64,000 nucleotides of DNA from G963668345 sp965206025 (GTDB lineage: Bacteria; Acidobacteriota; Terriglobia; Bryobacterales; UBA6623). The DNA lies in NCBI GenBank assembly GCA_965206025.1, contig CBDBIU010000005.1, forward strand, positions 1,364,001 to 1,428,000. Direction: 5' to 3'. The translations under genes were made by a program, and so were the position numbers. The notes beneath the pieces were generated by a model, which was not told the DNA's origin, searched no databases, and was given only the letters and a program-made list of their open reading frames with translations. Positions 33,761 to 42,387 of this stretch are shown one piece after another. Numbering within the stretch: position 1 is the first letter of the stretch; every line of letters begins with the position of its first letter.

Positions 33761-35238
33761 GATCCCTGACCCTCCTTCCCCGAGGCGGCTTTTCCCTCGA
33801 GAGGCTTTTGCCGGGAAACGCCCGGCGGCGCCTTGCCGCTCTCGAATCCGCCCCCGAGAGCGAGGTGCAAGTCCACGCGATTGTCGAGCCGCAGCCTGCG
33901 AACGTTCAGCAACTGGCTTTCCGAATCAAAGGCCGTTCGCTGGGAAGCCAGGACCGTGATGATATCCGCCAGCCCGGCCCGATAGCGCCTCTCGGCCTCA
34001 TCGCGGGCGCCCAACGACTGCTTCGTGGCCGACTCCAACGCGGCCTCGCGTTCCGATAATTCATCTTCGGCGGCCAAAGCCGATTCGACCTCGCCGTAGG
34101 CCCGCAGCACGGCGCTCTCATAGCCGGCAGCCGCCTCGCGGGCCCGCGCCTCGTCTCGCCTCACGCCCGCCTTCAGACGCCCGCTGTTGTAGAGCGGCTG
34201 CACGAGATTGCCCAACAGGTTCCAAGCCAAAAAGTCCGGGTTGGGAAGGTCTCTCAATTGGTTGCTACTCGTCCCCGAACCCGTCGTCAGACTGAACTTA
34301 GGCCGCAGCTCGGCCTTGGACTGAGCGATACGCGCATCCGCCGCCAACAGTTCCCGCTCGCTCGCAGCGAGATCGGGCCGCCGGTGAACAAGCTCGGAGG
34401 GAAGCCCCCCGGGGACAGGAGACGCGACCCGCGGCAAGTTTTCCGCCAACCGATACTCGCCCTCGGGGTAGCGGCCTAACAGAATTTCGAGTTGCCGTAC
34501 CGCGCGGTCGTGCTGTTCCACGCGCTGTCGTAAGACAGCTTGCGCCCGCGCGACCTCGGTCAAAGCCAACCGCAAATCGAGCGACGGCCGGATGCCGCGC
34601 TCAAAACGTTCCCGTACGCGCTCGGCCGAGGTCTCGTAGCTCCTCAACGAAGCCCGCGCCAAGCCCACCTGCCGCTGAGCCTCAATCGCCGAAAACCAGG
34701 CCTTGGCCGTTTGCCCCGCCAAAGAGAGTCGCGCCCCGGCAAGATCGGCCCGCCGCGCGTCCGTCGCGGCTGCCGCGGCCAGCTTGCCGGCCTGAATCCT
34801 CCCCCAAAGGTCGGCCTCCCAGCTCACGTCGAGAGAAACACCCGCGCTGTTATAGGTCGCGCTTAGAACACTGCCCTCGCGTCCCGGGATGGGCAGCCCC
34901 ACGAAGTTTTGGCGCTGGCGGGCGCGGTTCAAACTCAGGTCCACGTTGGGCCGGAGAGCGGCGCCGGCGATTCGCGCCTCCTGTTCGGCAGCCGCCAGCC
35001 GCGCCGCCGCGGCTCGGAGATCGTGGTTGTGCGCGAGCGCCCCGCTGATCGCCTTATCTAGGCCCGGATCGGCGAACTCCACCCACCACTCCGTCTCGCC
35101 AAGGTCTGCGCGGATCTCTCCGCCCGTCCAAGTGCGCGGGGCGGCAACGTCCAACTGATGGACAGGGGGCTCGAACTGCCGCGAGCAGGCGACCATGGCC
35201 ACCACCAAACACAGCCCGGCCACGCCCCGGCGGCTCAT
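33757..35238 (-). CDS. Outer-membrane efflux lipoprotein, TolC/NodT family
   Basis: This 493-residue protein has a lipoprotein signal MSRRGVAGLCLVVAMVAC with the lipobox cysteine at 18. The TolC repeat domains are seen as two related halves (about 60-260 and 270-470), with long helices such as LRAAAARLAAAEQEARIAG and the NodT-type segment RRPDLAASERELLAADARI. It forms the outer-membrane duct of the pump. The start overlaps the tetR stop as ATGA, and the stop overlaps the adaptor start in the same way, so translation of all three is coupled. It appears intact. Confidence 0.93.
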   Translation of the reverse strand: MSRRGVAGLCLVVAMVACSRQFEPPVHQLDVAAPRTWTGGEIRADLGETEWWVEFADPGLDKAISGALAHNHDLRAAAARLAAAEQEARIAGAALRPNVDLSLNRARQRQNFVGLPIPGREGSVLSATYNSAGVSLDVSWEADLWGRIQAGKLAAAAATDARRADLAGARLSLAGQTAKAWFSAIEAQRQVGLARASLRSYETSAERVRERFERGIRPSLDLRLALTEVARAQAVLRQRVEQHDRAVRQLEILLGRYPEGEYRLAENLPRVASPVPGGLPSELVHRRPDLAASERELLAADARIAQSKAELRPKFSLTTGSGTSSNQLRDLPNPDFLAWNLLGNLVQPLYNSGRLKAGVRRDEARAREAAAGYESAVLRAYGEVESALAAEDELSEREAALESATKQSLGARDEAERRYRAGLADIITVLASQRTAFDSESQLLNVRRLRLDNRVDLHLALGGGFESGKAPPGVSRQKPLEGKAASGKEGQGS

Positions 35239-35918
35239 CGTCCCCCCTCCAACAGTGACGCCACCGCCTCTTCCTCCCGGGCAGGCGCCTCCATGACCGG
35301 CGCCCGCAAACCGGCCGCCGTAAACCGAACCATGCGCTCGATCGTGCCCTCAACCTCCGACGGGTCGCAGACTCCTTGGGAAATCATCTTCAGCCGCTCG
35401 GAATCACACATCGTGTGGACCATCGCGCCGACCGCGAAGTGCGTACTCCAAAAAAGTTCCTTCAGCGGAAGTTCAGGGCAAGCTCTTCGAAACGCAGCCA
35501 TGAATCGCTCAATCACCTCTTTGAACAATTCCTCGAACATCGGCTGCATGTACTCGCCCAGCTCGGCATAAAATCGCCCGCAAAGGCGCATGAAGGTCTC
35601 GCCCCTCTCGGGATCGCGGCTGAGCCGAATGGCTGGCGCAAACAAAGCCCGAAGAACATCTTCCACGGCGAGAGGTCCATCCCCGGCGCGCGCTTCGGCC
35701 TCGTCCAAAAGGGCCAGCCGCTGCCGATTCAGAGGAATCATCCGTCGCCCAAAAACCTCTCTGACGAGCGCTTCCTTGGAACCAAAGTGATAGTGAATAG
35801 CGGCAAGATTCACGCTCGCTTCGGCCGTAATAGTGCGCAGAGAGACCGCATCGATCCCAGACTCCGCAAACAGCCGCTCGGCGGTGTCGAGAATTTGATC
35901 CTTGGTTTCGGTCGACAT
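35235..35918 (-). CDS. TetR/AcrR-family regulator of the efflux operon
   Basis: This protein of about 227 residues has the N-terminal TetR helix-turn-helix (LDTAERLFAESGIDAVSLRT, then ITAEASVNLAAIHYHFGSKE, about 8-55). The C-terminal ligand-binding domain resembles the DUF1956/CecR type. It most likely represses its own operon and responds to a pump substrate. ATG at 35918 is preferred; GTG at 35924 adds two residues. A palindrome suited as operator lies 21 bases upstream. With the pump and adaptor genes damaged, repression may now be moot. Confidence 0.92.
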   Translation of the reverse strand: MSTETKDQILDTAERLFAESGIDAVSLRTITAEASVNLAAIHYHFGSKEALVREVFGRRMIPLNRQRLALLDEAEARAGDGPLAVEDVLRALFAPAIRLSRDPERGETFMRLCGRFYAELGEYMQPMFEELFKEVIERFMAAFRRACPELPLKELFWSTHFAVGAMVHTMCDSERLKMISQGVCDPSEVEGTIERMVRFTAAGLRAPVMEAPAREEEAVASLLEGGR

Positions 35919-35938
35919 ACCCACCTACCCCAGTCAAT

Positions 35939-35957
35939 CGTATGATTGATTCATACG
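35939..35957. promoter_or_regulatory. Probable TetR operator
   Basis: The sequence cgtatga-ttgat-tcatacg is a perfect 7-bp inverted repeat with a 5-base spacer. It sits just upstream of the tetR start, in an AT-rich stretch unlike its surroundings. A further half-like tacgtttga follows at 35971-35979. Position and symmetry fit autoregulation by the adjacent TetR protein. Confidence 0.6.
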
Positions 35958-36026
35958 TTTGTTTAAATTGTACGTTTGAATGGTGCCCCGTGTCAACTCT
36001 TTGTGATTTTCCAGTCTGAAAGCTAC

Positions 36027-36318
36027 TCAGATGGGTGGCTGGGCGCCAAAGCCGGTGTCGGCAATTTCCAAGCCGACGTGGGGGCCTTCCGGCAGGTCGT
36101 CGTCCAAGTAGGTCGCGGTGCGGCGGGAGCGGTCTGCTTCGGTCACGCCCGTGCTGACAGTGACTACACCGGTTTCTTGTCCGATCGCCCCGCAAGCGTT
36201 GATGATGACGTTCATAACGACCTGCCGGATTTGGCTGGCGTCCGCCTCGGTCAGCGGCAGGTTATCCGGAAGTCGTATGTCGGGACCAGTTTTTTTTGAA
36301 GTGGAAATCCGGGAGCAA
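36027..36318 (-). pseudogene. Fragment of a sensor histidine kinase ATPase domain
   Basis: One minus-strand frame reads ISTSKKTGPDIRLPDNLPLT, then EADASQIRQVVMNVIINACG (the N box), LPEGPHVGLEIADTGFG (the G1 box) and stops. This is the front half of a HATPase_c domain of a hybrid-type kinase. The dimerisation, G2 and receiver parts are absent. No full kinase is nearby, so this is a relic. Confidence 0.8.
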
Positions 36319-36333
36319 CTTCTGGAAACGCGC

Positions 36334-37425
36334 TCATCCGACCTTGGTTTCCAGCGTCGGCAGCGCGGGCAGCACCTTCGTGGCTAGCCAGTCCATCGAG
36401 CGGCGCCATTTGGCCTTGTCGTCCCAGTCCTTGGAAGCCATCAGCAGGGTTCCGAAACCGCCAGTCGCTTCCCAGACCTCTTCGAGTTGGCGGATGCAGG
36501 ACTTGACGTCCCCGATGATGCACACTTTCTTCAACATGTAGTCAGTCGTGACATCTTCGTCGGCCATCTCGGGATCGGCCTTCACCAGGGAGAGGAAATT
36601 CGCCGCCCTGAGAATGCCGACCAGATAGTCGAACGAAGTCTTGAACGTGCCGTTGAGTACGTGGTCCCAGGCCTCGTCGTTCGATTCGGCGATGTAGATG
36701 CTGCGCGAAACTCTCCACATCGAGCGATCCGGCTCGGGGAGCCCTTCTTCCCCGGCGCCTTCGCAATAGGTCTTCCAGTGAACCGGCAGGATGTTGCGCG
36801 GCACCAAGTTTGTGCTGATCGGCATGTAGCCTCGCTGCCCGGCCATGCGCGCCGCCCTCGACTCACCGCGGATCACGCTCATCCCGATCGGCGGATGCGG
36901 CTTTTGGTAGGGCTTGAGCAGCGTCCCCATCTTCAACTCATGGTTCGGGTCTTCGACCTTGATACGCCAGAACTTGCCTTGGAAATCAAAGGGCGGGTCA
37001 GTCTGCCAGAGTTTGAGGATCATATCGATCCCTTCGAGCGTCATCAGCCCTTGTGTTTTGGGCTCGGGCAGATCGAACAGCCCCCAATCGGTCGGTGAGC
37101 CCCCTTGTCCGAAGCCGCAGTTGAAACGCCCGCGTGAGAGATGGTCAAGAAATGCGAGACGCACGGCAACGTTGACCGGATGGTGCTGGGGAATGATCGA
37201 GACGCCCGTGCCGAGACGAATGTTCTTGGTCTGCGGCAGACAATAGGCGATAAAGACGTCGTTGGACGGAATCGGCTCCCACTCCAAGGTGTGGTGCTGG
37301 CCGATCCAGCCCTCGGTAAAGCCTAGCTCGTCGGCGTGGACGACAAACTCGAGGTCTTCCTCGAAACACTCCGTCCGCGACTTTTCCGGCGGGTGCAGCG
37401 GCATCATGAAGAAGCCAAGTTTCAT
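36334..37425 (-). CDS. Luciferase-like flavin-dependent monooxygenase (LLM class)
   Basis: This 363-residue TIM-barrel protein starts MKLGFFMMPLHPPEK, the usual first strand. Typical features are ADELGFTEGWIGQHH, LGTGVSIIPQHHPVNVA and RFNCGFGQGGSPTDW. Such enzymes use reduced flavin (FMNH2 or F420H2) and oxygen or an oxidised co-substrate to oxidise aldehydes, alkanes, sulfonates and others. The substrate is unknown. ATG at 37425 is chosen because the six upstream residues of the open frame look unrelated to the family. It is probably monocistronic; no flavin reductase is adjacent. Confidence 0.9.
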   Translation of the reverse strand: MKLGFFMMPLHPPEKSRTECFEEDLEFVVHADELGFTEGWIGQHHTLEWEPIPSNDVFIAYCLPQTKNIRLGTGVSIIPQHHPVNVAVRLAFLDHLSRGRFNCGFGQGGSPTDWGLFDLPEPKTQGLMTLEGIDMILKLWQTDPPFDFQGKFWRIKVEDPNHELKMGTLLKPYQKPHPPIGMSVIRGESRAARMAGQRGYMPISTNLVPRNILPVHWKTYCEGAGEEGLPEPDRSMWRVSRSIYIAESNDEAWDHVLNGTFKTSFDYLVGILRAANFLSLVKADPEMADEDVTTDYMLKKVCIIGDVKSCIRQLEEVWEATGGFGTLLMASKDWDDKAKWRRSMDWLATKVLPALPTLETKVG

Positions 37426-37669
37426 CGACGAACTCCTGTCCACTGATTCGGCTGGGGCGGATGTGCCGAGGCGGTATCGCGTTTCTTCCGCTTTAGGCGG
37501 GTCGGTCAGGGTATGGCCGAAGGTGCCGCGCCGACGCTGTTGTGAAGGCTGATCGAGGCCATGCCGACAGCGTTCCCTATTTTGCCATAGAAGACGCTCG
37601 GCCCGCGCTACCGGCGTGGCAGGCCGGCTTCTCGGGTTCGTTTGCCGGGATCAGGGCCAAGCAGATGCA

Positions 37670-38875
37670 TCAGCGACGGCGACCCGCAGTGGAATCCTTC
37701 CCGATCGTCAACCAGTCCAACGTGAAGCGAGCGAAGGTGATCGTCTCGTAGGGGGACGCTCCAGAGATCCCTGGTACCCCATTTCGCTCATAAAGACAAG
37801 CGATGCCGCCATCTGCGAGTACGGCCAGAGAGGAGTAGGCCGAGGGTCCGGCGTGCAGCAGTTTCGAGACCGGCCAGGTCTTGCCCTCGTCGTAGCTGAG
37901 CCGAACGGTCATGTTGACGCGCTCGGTTTTGCTCGCGGGGTTGGAAAAGAGCAAACGGTCTTTGCCGTCTCCTTCGGTCGAGGTATAGCGGATGAAGCTT
38001 GCCTGGCAGACGGGTTCTATAAGCGTTTCGTCAAAGCCCAGCTCCTCCCAAGTCGCGCCGCCGTCGCTGCTGCGGGCCACTGCGCGTTTGCCGTCACGCT
38101 CGGCGACTTTGGCAACCCGGCCCCAGTAGCTGCGCATGTTGAGCAGCAGCTCGCCGCCGGCGAGTTCGACCACTTGGCATTCGTCCGTATGTTCAGGTAG
38201 CGCGGCGCCCAGTTGCCACGTCTGTCCGTGGTCGTCGCTGTAGAACATGTGGGAATGCATGATTTTCTGCTGGCCCATCATCACGGCGTGGTCGGAGGGG
38301 ACTACGAGACGTCCCTTGTGCGGGCCCTGCTTAAGCTGGATGCTGACCCCGGGGCCCGTCGCTACCCAAGTCCACTGGGGTTTTGTGACTTGTTTTGAAA
38401 TGTTGACGGGTTCCGACCAAGTCAGCCCCTCGTCGCTGCTCTTGGTGACGAGCACCTCTTTGTTGTCGCGGCAAAAGGGCATCCAAATGGTTCCGGTGTC
38501 TTCGTCAACCACCGGGCTGGGATTGCCGATGGTGATCTCGGCGTCACCTCCCTCTTCGTAGACAATCGTCTGCTCGGACCAAGTCCCGCCCCCGTCCGAG
38601 CTGCGTTTGACAAGCAGATCGATATCGCCGTCATCGTCACGCCTTGTTTTCCGGCCCTCGCAAAAGGCGAGTAACGTGCCCTTCGGGGTCGAGAGCAGCG
38701 CCGGAATGCGGTAGGTGTGATAACCGCCCTGGCCGGCTACGAATAGCGGTGTCTGGACAATTTCGGATGCAACGCCGCGTTCGCCTTCACTCGGCGCGCA
38801 GCCGGGCGCGAACAGCAAGGCCAACGGCAAGGCGGAGAGGATAACGGTGAGGAGCTTTTCGCTCTTAATCCTCAT
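37670..38875 (-). CDS. Exo-alpha-sialidase/BNR-repeat lipoprotein
   Basis: This 401-residue protein has a lipoprotein-like signal (MRIKSEKLLTVILSALPLAL then LFAPGC, cysteine near 26). A six-bladed sialidase-type propeller follows. The arginine motif YRIPAL (about 54-59) and several Asp-box repeats are visible: SSDGGGTWSE, SSDEGLTWSE, SDDHGQTWQL, SSDGGATWEE and SYDEGKTWPV. Sialidases of this layout release terminal sialic acids from glycoconjugates. The propeller is also used by other glycan enzymes, so the exact substrate is not certain. It is likely attached to the outer membrane or secreted. Confidence 0.88.
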   Translation of the reverse strand: MRIKSEKLLTVILSALPLALLFAPGCAPSEGERGVASEIVQTPLFVAGQGGYHTYRIPALLSTPKGTLLAFCEGRKTRRDDDGDIDLLVKRSSDGGGTWSEQTIVYEEGGDAEITIGNPSPVVDEDTGTIWMPFCRDNKEVLVTKSSDEGLTWSEPVNISKQVTKPQWTWVATGPGVSIQLKQGPHKGRLVVPSDHAVMMGQQKIMHSHMFYSDDHGQTWQLGAALPEHTDECQVVELAGGELLLNMRSYWGRVAKVAERDGKRAVARSSDGGATWEELGFDETLIEPVCQASFIRYTSTEGDGKDRLLFSNPASKTERVNMTVRLSYDEGKTWPVSKLLHAGPSAYSSLAVLADGGIACLYERNGVPGISGASPYETITFARFTLDWLTIGKDSTAGRRR

Positions 38876-39041
38876 GGTCGGTTACTCCCTTTCGGACGGC
38901 TTCGTTACGGGATCGGTCATCTACATCAGGAATCACTGTACATGACTTGGCGCCCGTGTAGGTTCGCAACCGCGTTCTTTGGTATGCTTCCGAAAAATCC
39001 GGTTGTCAGAAGTTCGCCTTGCGGCTAGGCCGCTTTTCTCA

Positions 39042-39194
39042 CTAGGCCCGTGGTAGAAGTGAAGGTCGCGAAAAATCGGGTACAGCCAGCCAATTCGCTT
39101 CAAGCTAAGTGCTTTTTTTAGGGCCATGGCGGGGAGCGAATTGGTGGCGGTCCCCATTTTTCCCTCCCGTGCGGCTTTTACCACGGACTGCTAG
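39042..39194. repeat. CTAG-ended MITE-like repeat, family C, complete copy
   Basis: It runs from ctaggcccgtggtagaagtg to gcttttaccacggactgctag, with inverted ends (ccgtggtaaaag). Inner inverted blocks are also seen (ccagccaattcgctt and gcgaattggtgg). Its left CTAG adjoins a family A end (39025-39042), and its right CTAG (39191-39194) is shared with the family A element that follows. Confidence 0.7.
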
Positions 39195-39389
39195 CTCGCC
39201 TTTCTCGCCAGCTGACGGTCGAAGCACCCGATAGGTCCGTCAGTAGAAGACGCGCGCAGCTCAGCGCCGCATTTCTTGAATAATGCGGGCGTACTTGAAC
39301 AGTACGTTGAACGCGGCGAGCAAGCGCAACGAAGTAATGGCGGGCCTATCGGGTGCTTCGACCGTCAGCTGGCGAGAAAGGCGAGCTAG
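39191..39389. repeat. CTAG-ended MITE-like repeat, family A, copy with perfect 45-bp inverted ends
   Basis: Bases 39191-39235 (ctagctcgcctttctcgcca and on to gatagg) are the exact reverse complement of 39345-39389. The middle shares blocks with 134-307. The last TAG-forming bases (39386-39388) serve as the stop codon of the glucose-6-phosphate isomerase gene. Such perfect long arms suggest recent activity or strong selection on structure. Confidence 0.85.
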
Positions 39390-41128
39390 GCTATCGCTTC
39401 TACGATAGCCGACCGCAACTTCGACAGTCCGGCGGCCACGTCGGCGCCGAGATGGACTCGAAGCGCGCGGCGATTCCTCTCAGCCAGAACCTGGAAGTCA
39501 CCACGTGCTTGGGCGGCCTTGACCAAGCCAAACGTATACTTCTGCCCGGGCACGGCGAGATCAGCCGCTTCGTCGCATGTTACCTGCAGGAAGACACCGC
39601 TGTTGGGGCCGCCTTTGTAGGCCTGGCCGGTGGAGTGTAGGAATCTCGGCCCGAACCCCACGCAGGTAGCGACACGTTTGGAATCACGCACCGCCAGGCG
39701 AATCCGTTGAAGTGTCTGTTCGTGAGTTTCGTTCATCTCGACGTAGGCGAGCAGCGCCAGATAGTCGCCGGCGCCGAGCCGCTCCAAGTGCGCCCGGAGA
39801 TAGCCCACAAGAGACAGGTTGCCTCCCGCGTCCGAAGACAGCAAGGAGCTGTTTTCCGCGTCGGCGTACAACGCGATGCCGTCGGCTTCAAGCAAAGGGG
39901 TCTCCCCGGGAAGCGAGCCGGTCTTTTCGTACTCGTCCGTCAAAGCACGCGTGGCGATCTTGCTGGCCTCGACGTCCGGCTGATCGAAAGGGTTGATGCC
40001 CATCAGGGAGCCGGCGACGGCGGTCGCGATCTCCCAACGGAAAAACTCCGCGCCAAGCTCATAAGCGTCGCTGACGGCGATTCTCAACACGGGATGGCCG
40101 GCGGCGGCGAGAGCGTCGACTGCCCGATCTTGGTCGGAGTCGGGCGCTGATTCAAGTCGCACGTAGACGAACAAGCGGTCGTCACCGTAGGTCCGCGGGG
40201 AACCCACAGGCTCGCGGTCCACGGGAATCAAACCTTTCCCTTGCTTGCCGGTGGACTCGGCGAGCAACTGCTCCAACCAGGCTCCGAGATCCCAAATACC
40301 GGGCGAGGCAATGATCGTTACCTTGTCTCGACCCTGGTTAGCGGCGGATCCCAGGGCGCACCCCAGCACGACGCCCGGGTTGTCTTCCACCGGCTGCCGC
40401 GGTGAACAAGCCAGGGCCATCTTGTGCGTGCGTTCCAAAAAGCGCGCTACGTCAACGCCCATGATTGCGGCCGGGATCATGCCGAAATCCGACAGGGCGG
40501 AATAGCGGCCTCCGATGCTCGGCACGCCGTGAAAGATGTGCCGGAAGCCATTGTCTTCGGCAACCTTTTGAAGCTTCGATCCCGGATCGGTAACGGCGAT
40601 GAAACGCTCCCCGGCTTGATCGACTCCCACGGCTTCGGTGACCCTCTCGAAGAAATATTGTTTAAAGATATTCGGCTCGAGGGTGGATCCGGACTTGCTC
40701 GAAACGATAAACAGGGCCTCGGCCGGATCAATCCTACTCTCCAGATTTCTGATCTGAGCCGGGTCGGTCGAATCGAGCACGTGGAGGCGCGGGCTGCCGG
40801 GTTGGGCGCCGAAAGTGACGGCTAGCACTTCGGGGCAAAGGCTCGATCCGCCCATGCCCAACACCACCGCGTCTCGAAATCCGGCGGCGCGGACTTCCTT
40901 GCCAAGGCTCGTAAGGCGCTCAGCGCGGGCCAATTGGTCTTCCACTATGCCCAGCCACCCCAGCCAGCCGCCTTCATCCGCGCCCGTCCAAAGGGAGGCG
41001 TCGCCGGCCCAAAGCTTGCCGACCTTGCCCGAGGCTTGCCAATCGGCCAGCGTTCCGCTAACGGCGGAAGCCAGCGAATCCGGCAGTGTTTCGGTATAGA
41101 AGTTCATCTCTTCAGTCTGCGCGATCAT
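39386..41128 (-). CDS. pgi: Glucose-6-phosphate isomerase (PGI half of the Tal-Pgi type)
   Basis: This protein of about 580 residues belongs to the PGI form usually found as the C-terminal half of bifunctional transaldolase/PGI proteins. Markers are VVLGMGGSSLCPEVLA, FIVSSKSGSTLEPN and IGGRYSALSDFGMIPAA in the SIS domains. GPRFLHSTGQAYKGGPNSG is near the C-terminus. It interconverts glucose-6-phosphate and fructose-6-phosphate in the cytoplasm. No transaldolase domain precedes it. ATG at 41128 or 41107 (MNFYTETLP) may be the start; upstream residues look non-coding. The TAG stop is supplied by the terminal CTAG of the family A element. Confidence 0.9.
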   Translation of the reverse strand: MIAQTEEMNFYTETLPDSLASAVSGTLADWQASGKVGKLWAGDASLWTGADEGGWLGWLGIVEDQLARAERLTSLGKEVRAAGFRDAVVLGMGGSSLCPEVLAVTFGAQPGSPRLHVLDSTDPAQIRNLESRIDPAEALFIVSSKSGSTLEPNIFKQYFFERVTEAVGVDQAGERFIAVTDPGSKLQKVAEDNGFRHIFHGVPSIGGRYSALSDFGMIPAAIMGVDVARFLERTHKMALACSPRQPVEDNPGVVLGCALGSAANQGRDKVTIIASPGIWDLGAWLEQLLAESTGKQGKGLIPVDREPVGSPRTYGDDRLFVYVRLESAPDSDQDRAVDALAAAGHPVLRIAVSDAYELGAEFFRWEIATAVAGSLMGINPFDQPDVEASKIATRALTDEYEKTGSLPGETPLLEADGIALYADAENSSLLSSDAGGNLSLVGYLRAHLERLGAGDYLALLAYVEMNETHEQTLQRIRLAVRDSKRVATCVGFGPRFLHSTGQAYKGGPNSGVFLQVTCDEAADLAVPGQKYTFGLVKAAQARGDFQVLAERNRRALRVHLGADVAAGLSKLRSAIVEAIA

Positions 41129-41335
41129 GCATCTCTTATCGGCTGACGATAGCAGTTTGCCCCATGGCCGGCAAACGATCTCCGGTTCCGCCCCGGGGCC
41201 ACGATCGCATAGACGGCGAATCACCCCGGGTAAGTGCATCCTCTGATTCAGTGGACAAAAGAGTACCTACGTGGCAGGATTCCGAGACTAGAGGACTTCC
41301 CGACGGGAAGGATCGAGGGCTACACTTGAGAAGCG

Positions 41336-41782
41336 GTGAACACTCTTTCGACGTGCCCGGTCTGCCGGCAGCCCATGGTTGCCTTCGAGCTGGAGGGAAT
41401 CGAGATCGACCGCTGCGTTGAGTGCGCGGGCACCTGGCTAGATGCTGGGGAGTTGGAGATCATTGCCGAGACGGCCGGTGCTCCGCGGGGCGGTTTGTTC
41501 GAGGCCTTGAAGACCGCCCCGGGGCGGCGTCACGGCGGCAGGCGATGTCCGCGATGCTCTCGGAAGCTGCGGGTGATCAGCCTGGGAACCGGGAAGTCCG
41601 TCGAAATTGACCGCTGTCCGGGGGGAGACGGACTCTGGTTCGACCGCGGCGAGATGGAAACTTTTATTGCATCATTTGACGAAGGCGAGGAGGGGGTCGT
41701 CGCCCGTTTCTTCGCCGACTTTTACGGCAAAAGATTTTTCCCGGGCAGTCTTGATCGGGAAAGCGAAAACGAGGAGGGATAA
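41336..41782 (+). CDS. zf-TFIIB-type zinc-ribbon protein
   Basis: This 148-residue protein has two related zinc-binding modules. The first is CPVCRQPM...IDRCVECAGTWLDAGELE (about 7-42). The second is CPRCSRKL...IDRCPGGDGLWFDRGEME (about 70-107), in which the second cysteine pair is reduced to one cysteine. A C-terminal alpha-helical tail follows. The D-R-C-x2-C/G-x-G-x-W-x-D pattern is typical of the zf-TFIIB family. GTG at 41336 is the start. It lies directly upstream of lemA (zero-base gap) and forms a cassette with lemA and an M48 protease, implying a common membrane quality-control role that is not established. Confidence 0.85.
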   Translation: MNTLSTCPVCRQPMVAFELEGIEIDRCVECAGTWLDAGELEIIAETAGAPRGGLFEALKTAPGRRHGGRRCPRCSRKLRVISLGTGKSVEIDRCPGGDGLWFDRGEMETFIASFDEGEEGVVARFFADFYGKRFFPGSLDRESENEEG

Positions 41783-42387
41783 ATGGAGTTCTTGATGGTG
41801 GCCGCGTCGGCGTTGCTTGTCATCATTGTTCTCATCGCCATTTGGGCCGCGGTGACCTACAACAGCTTGGTGGCTATGAGGAATGCCGTACGCAACGCGT
41901 GGTCGCAGATCGACGTGCAATTGAAGCGCCGGCACGACTTGATTCCGAACCTGGTGGAAACAGTGAAGGGTTACGCCGGACACGAGAAAGAAACATTGGA
42001 AAACGTAACCCGCGCTCGATCCCAGGCGGTCTCGGCTCAAGGCGTGGGCGAGCAAACCGTGGCCGAACAACAGTTAACCGGAGCGCTGGGCCGGCTGATG
42101 CTGGTAGTCGAACAATATCCCGACCTGAAAGCCAATCAGAACTTTTTGGCCTTGCAGGAAGAGCTCACTTCGACAGAGAACAAGATCAGCTTCTCGAGAC
42201 AGCTTTACAACGACTCGGTCATGTTGTTCAACACCAGGATTCAGTGCTGTCCGGGGAAAGTCGCGCCATCGGACGGTAAGTCTCGACCGCTCAATGTCTT
42301 ATGGCCTGTTTTGCTCGGGAACGATTTGAAATCCCGAGGCCGCAAATGGTCGCCTGAACGGAGCATCCGGACGCGGCACAATGAGGG

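Noticed and set aside
35239..35600. Extra frames at the tetR/tolC junction as small genes
   Set aside because: They lie fully inside tetR or tolC on the same or opposite strand and lack ribosome binding sites.
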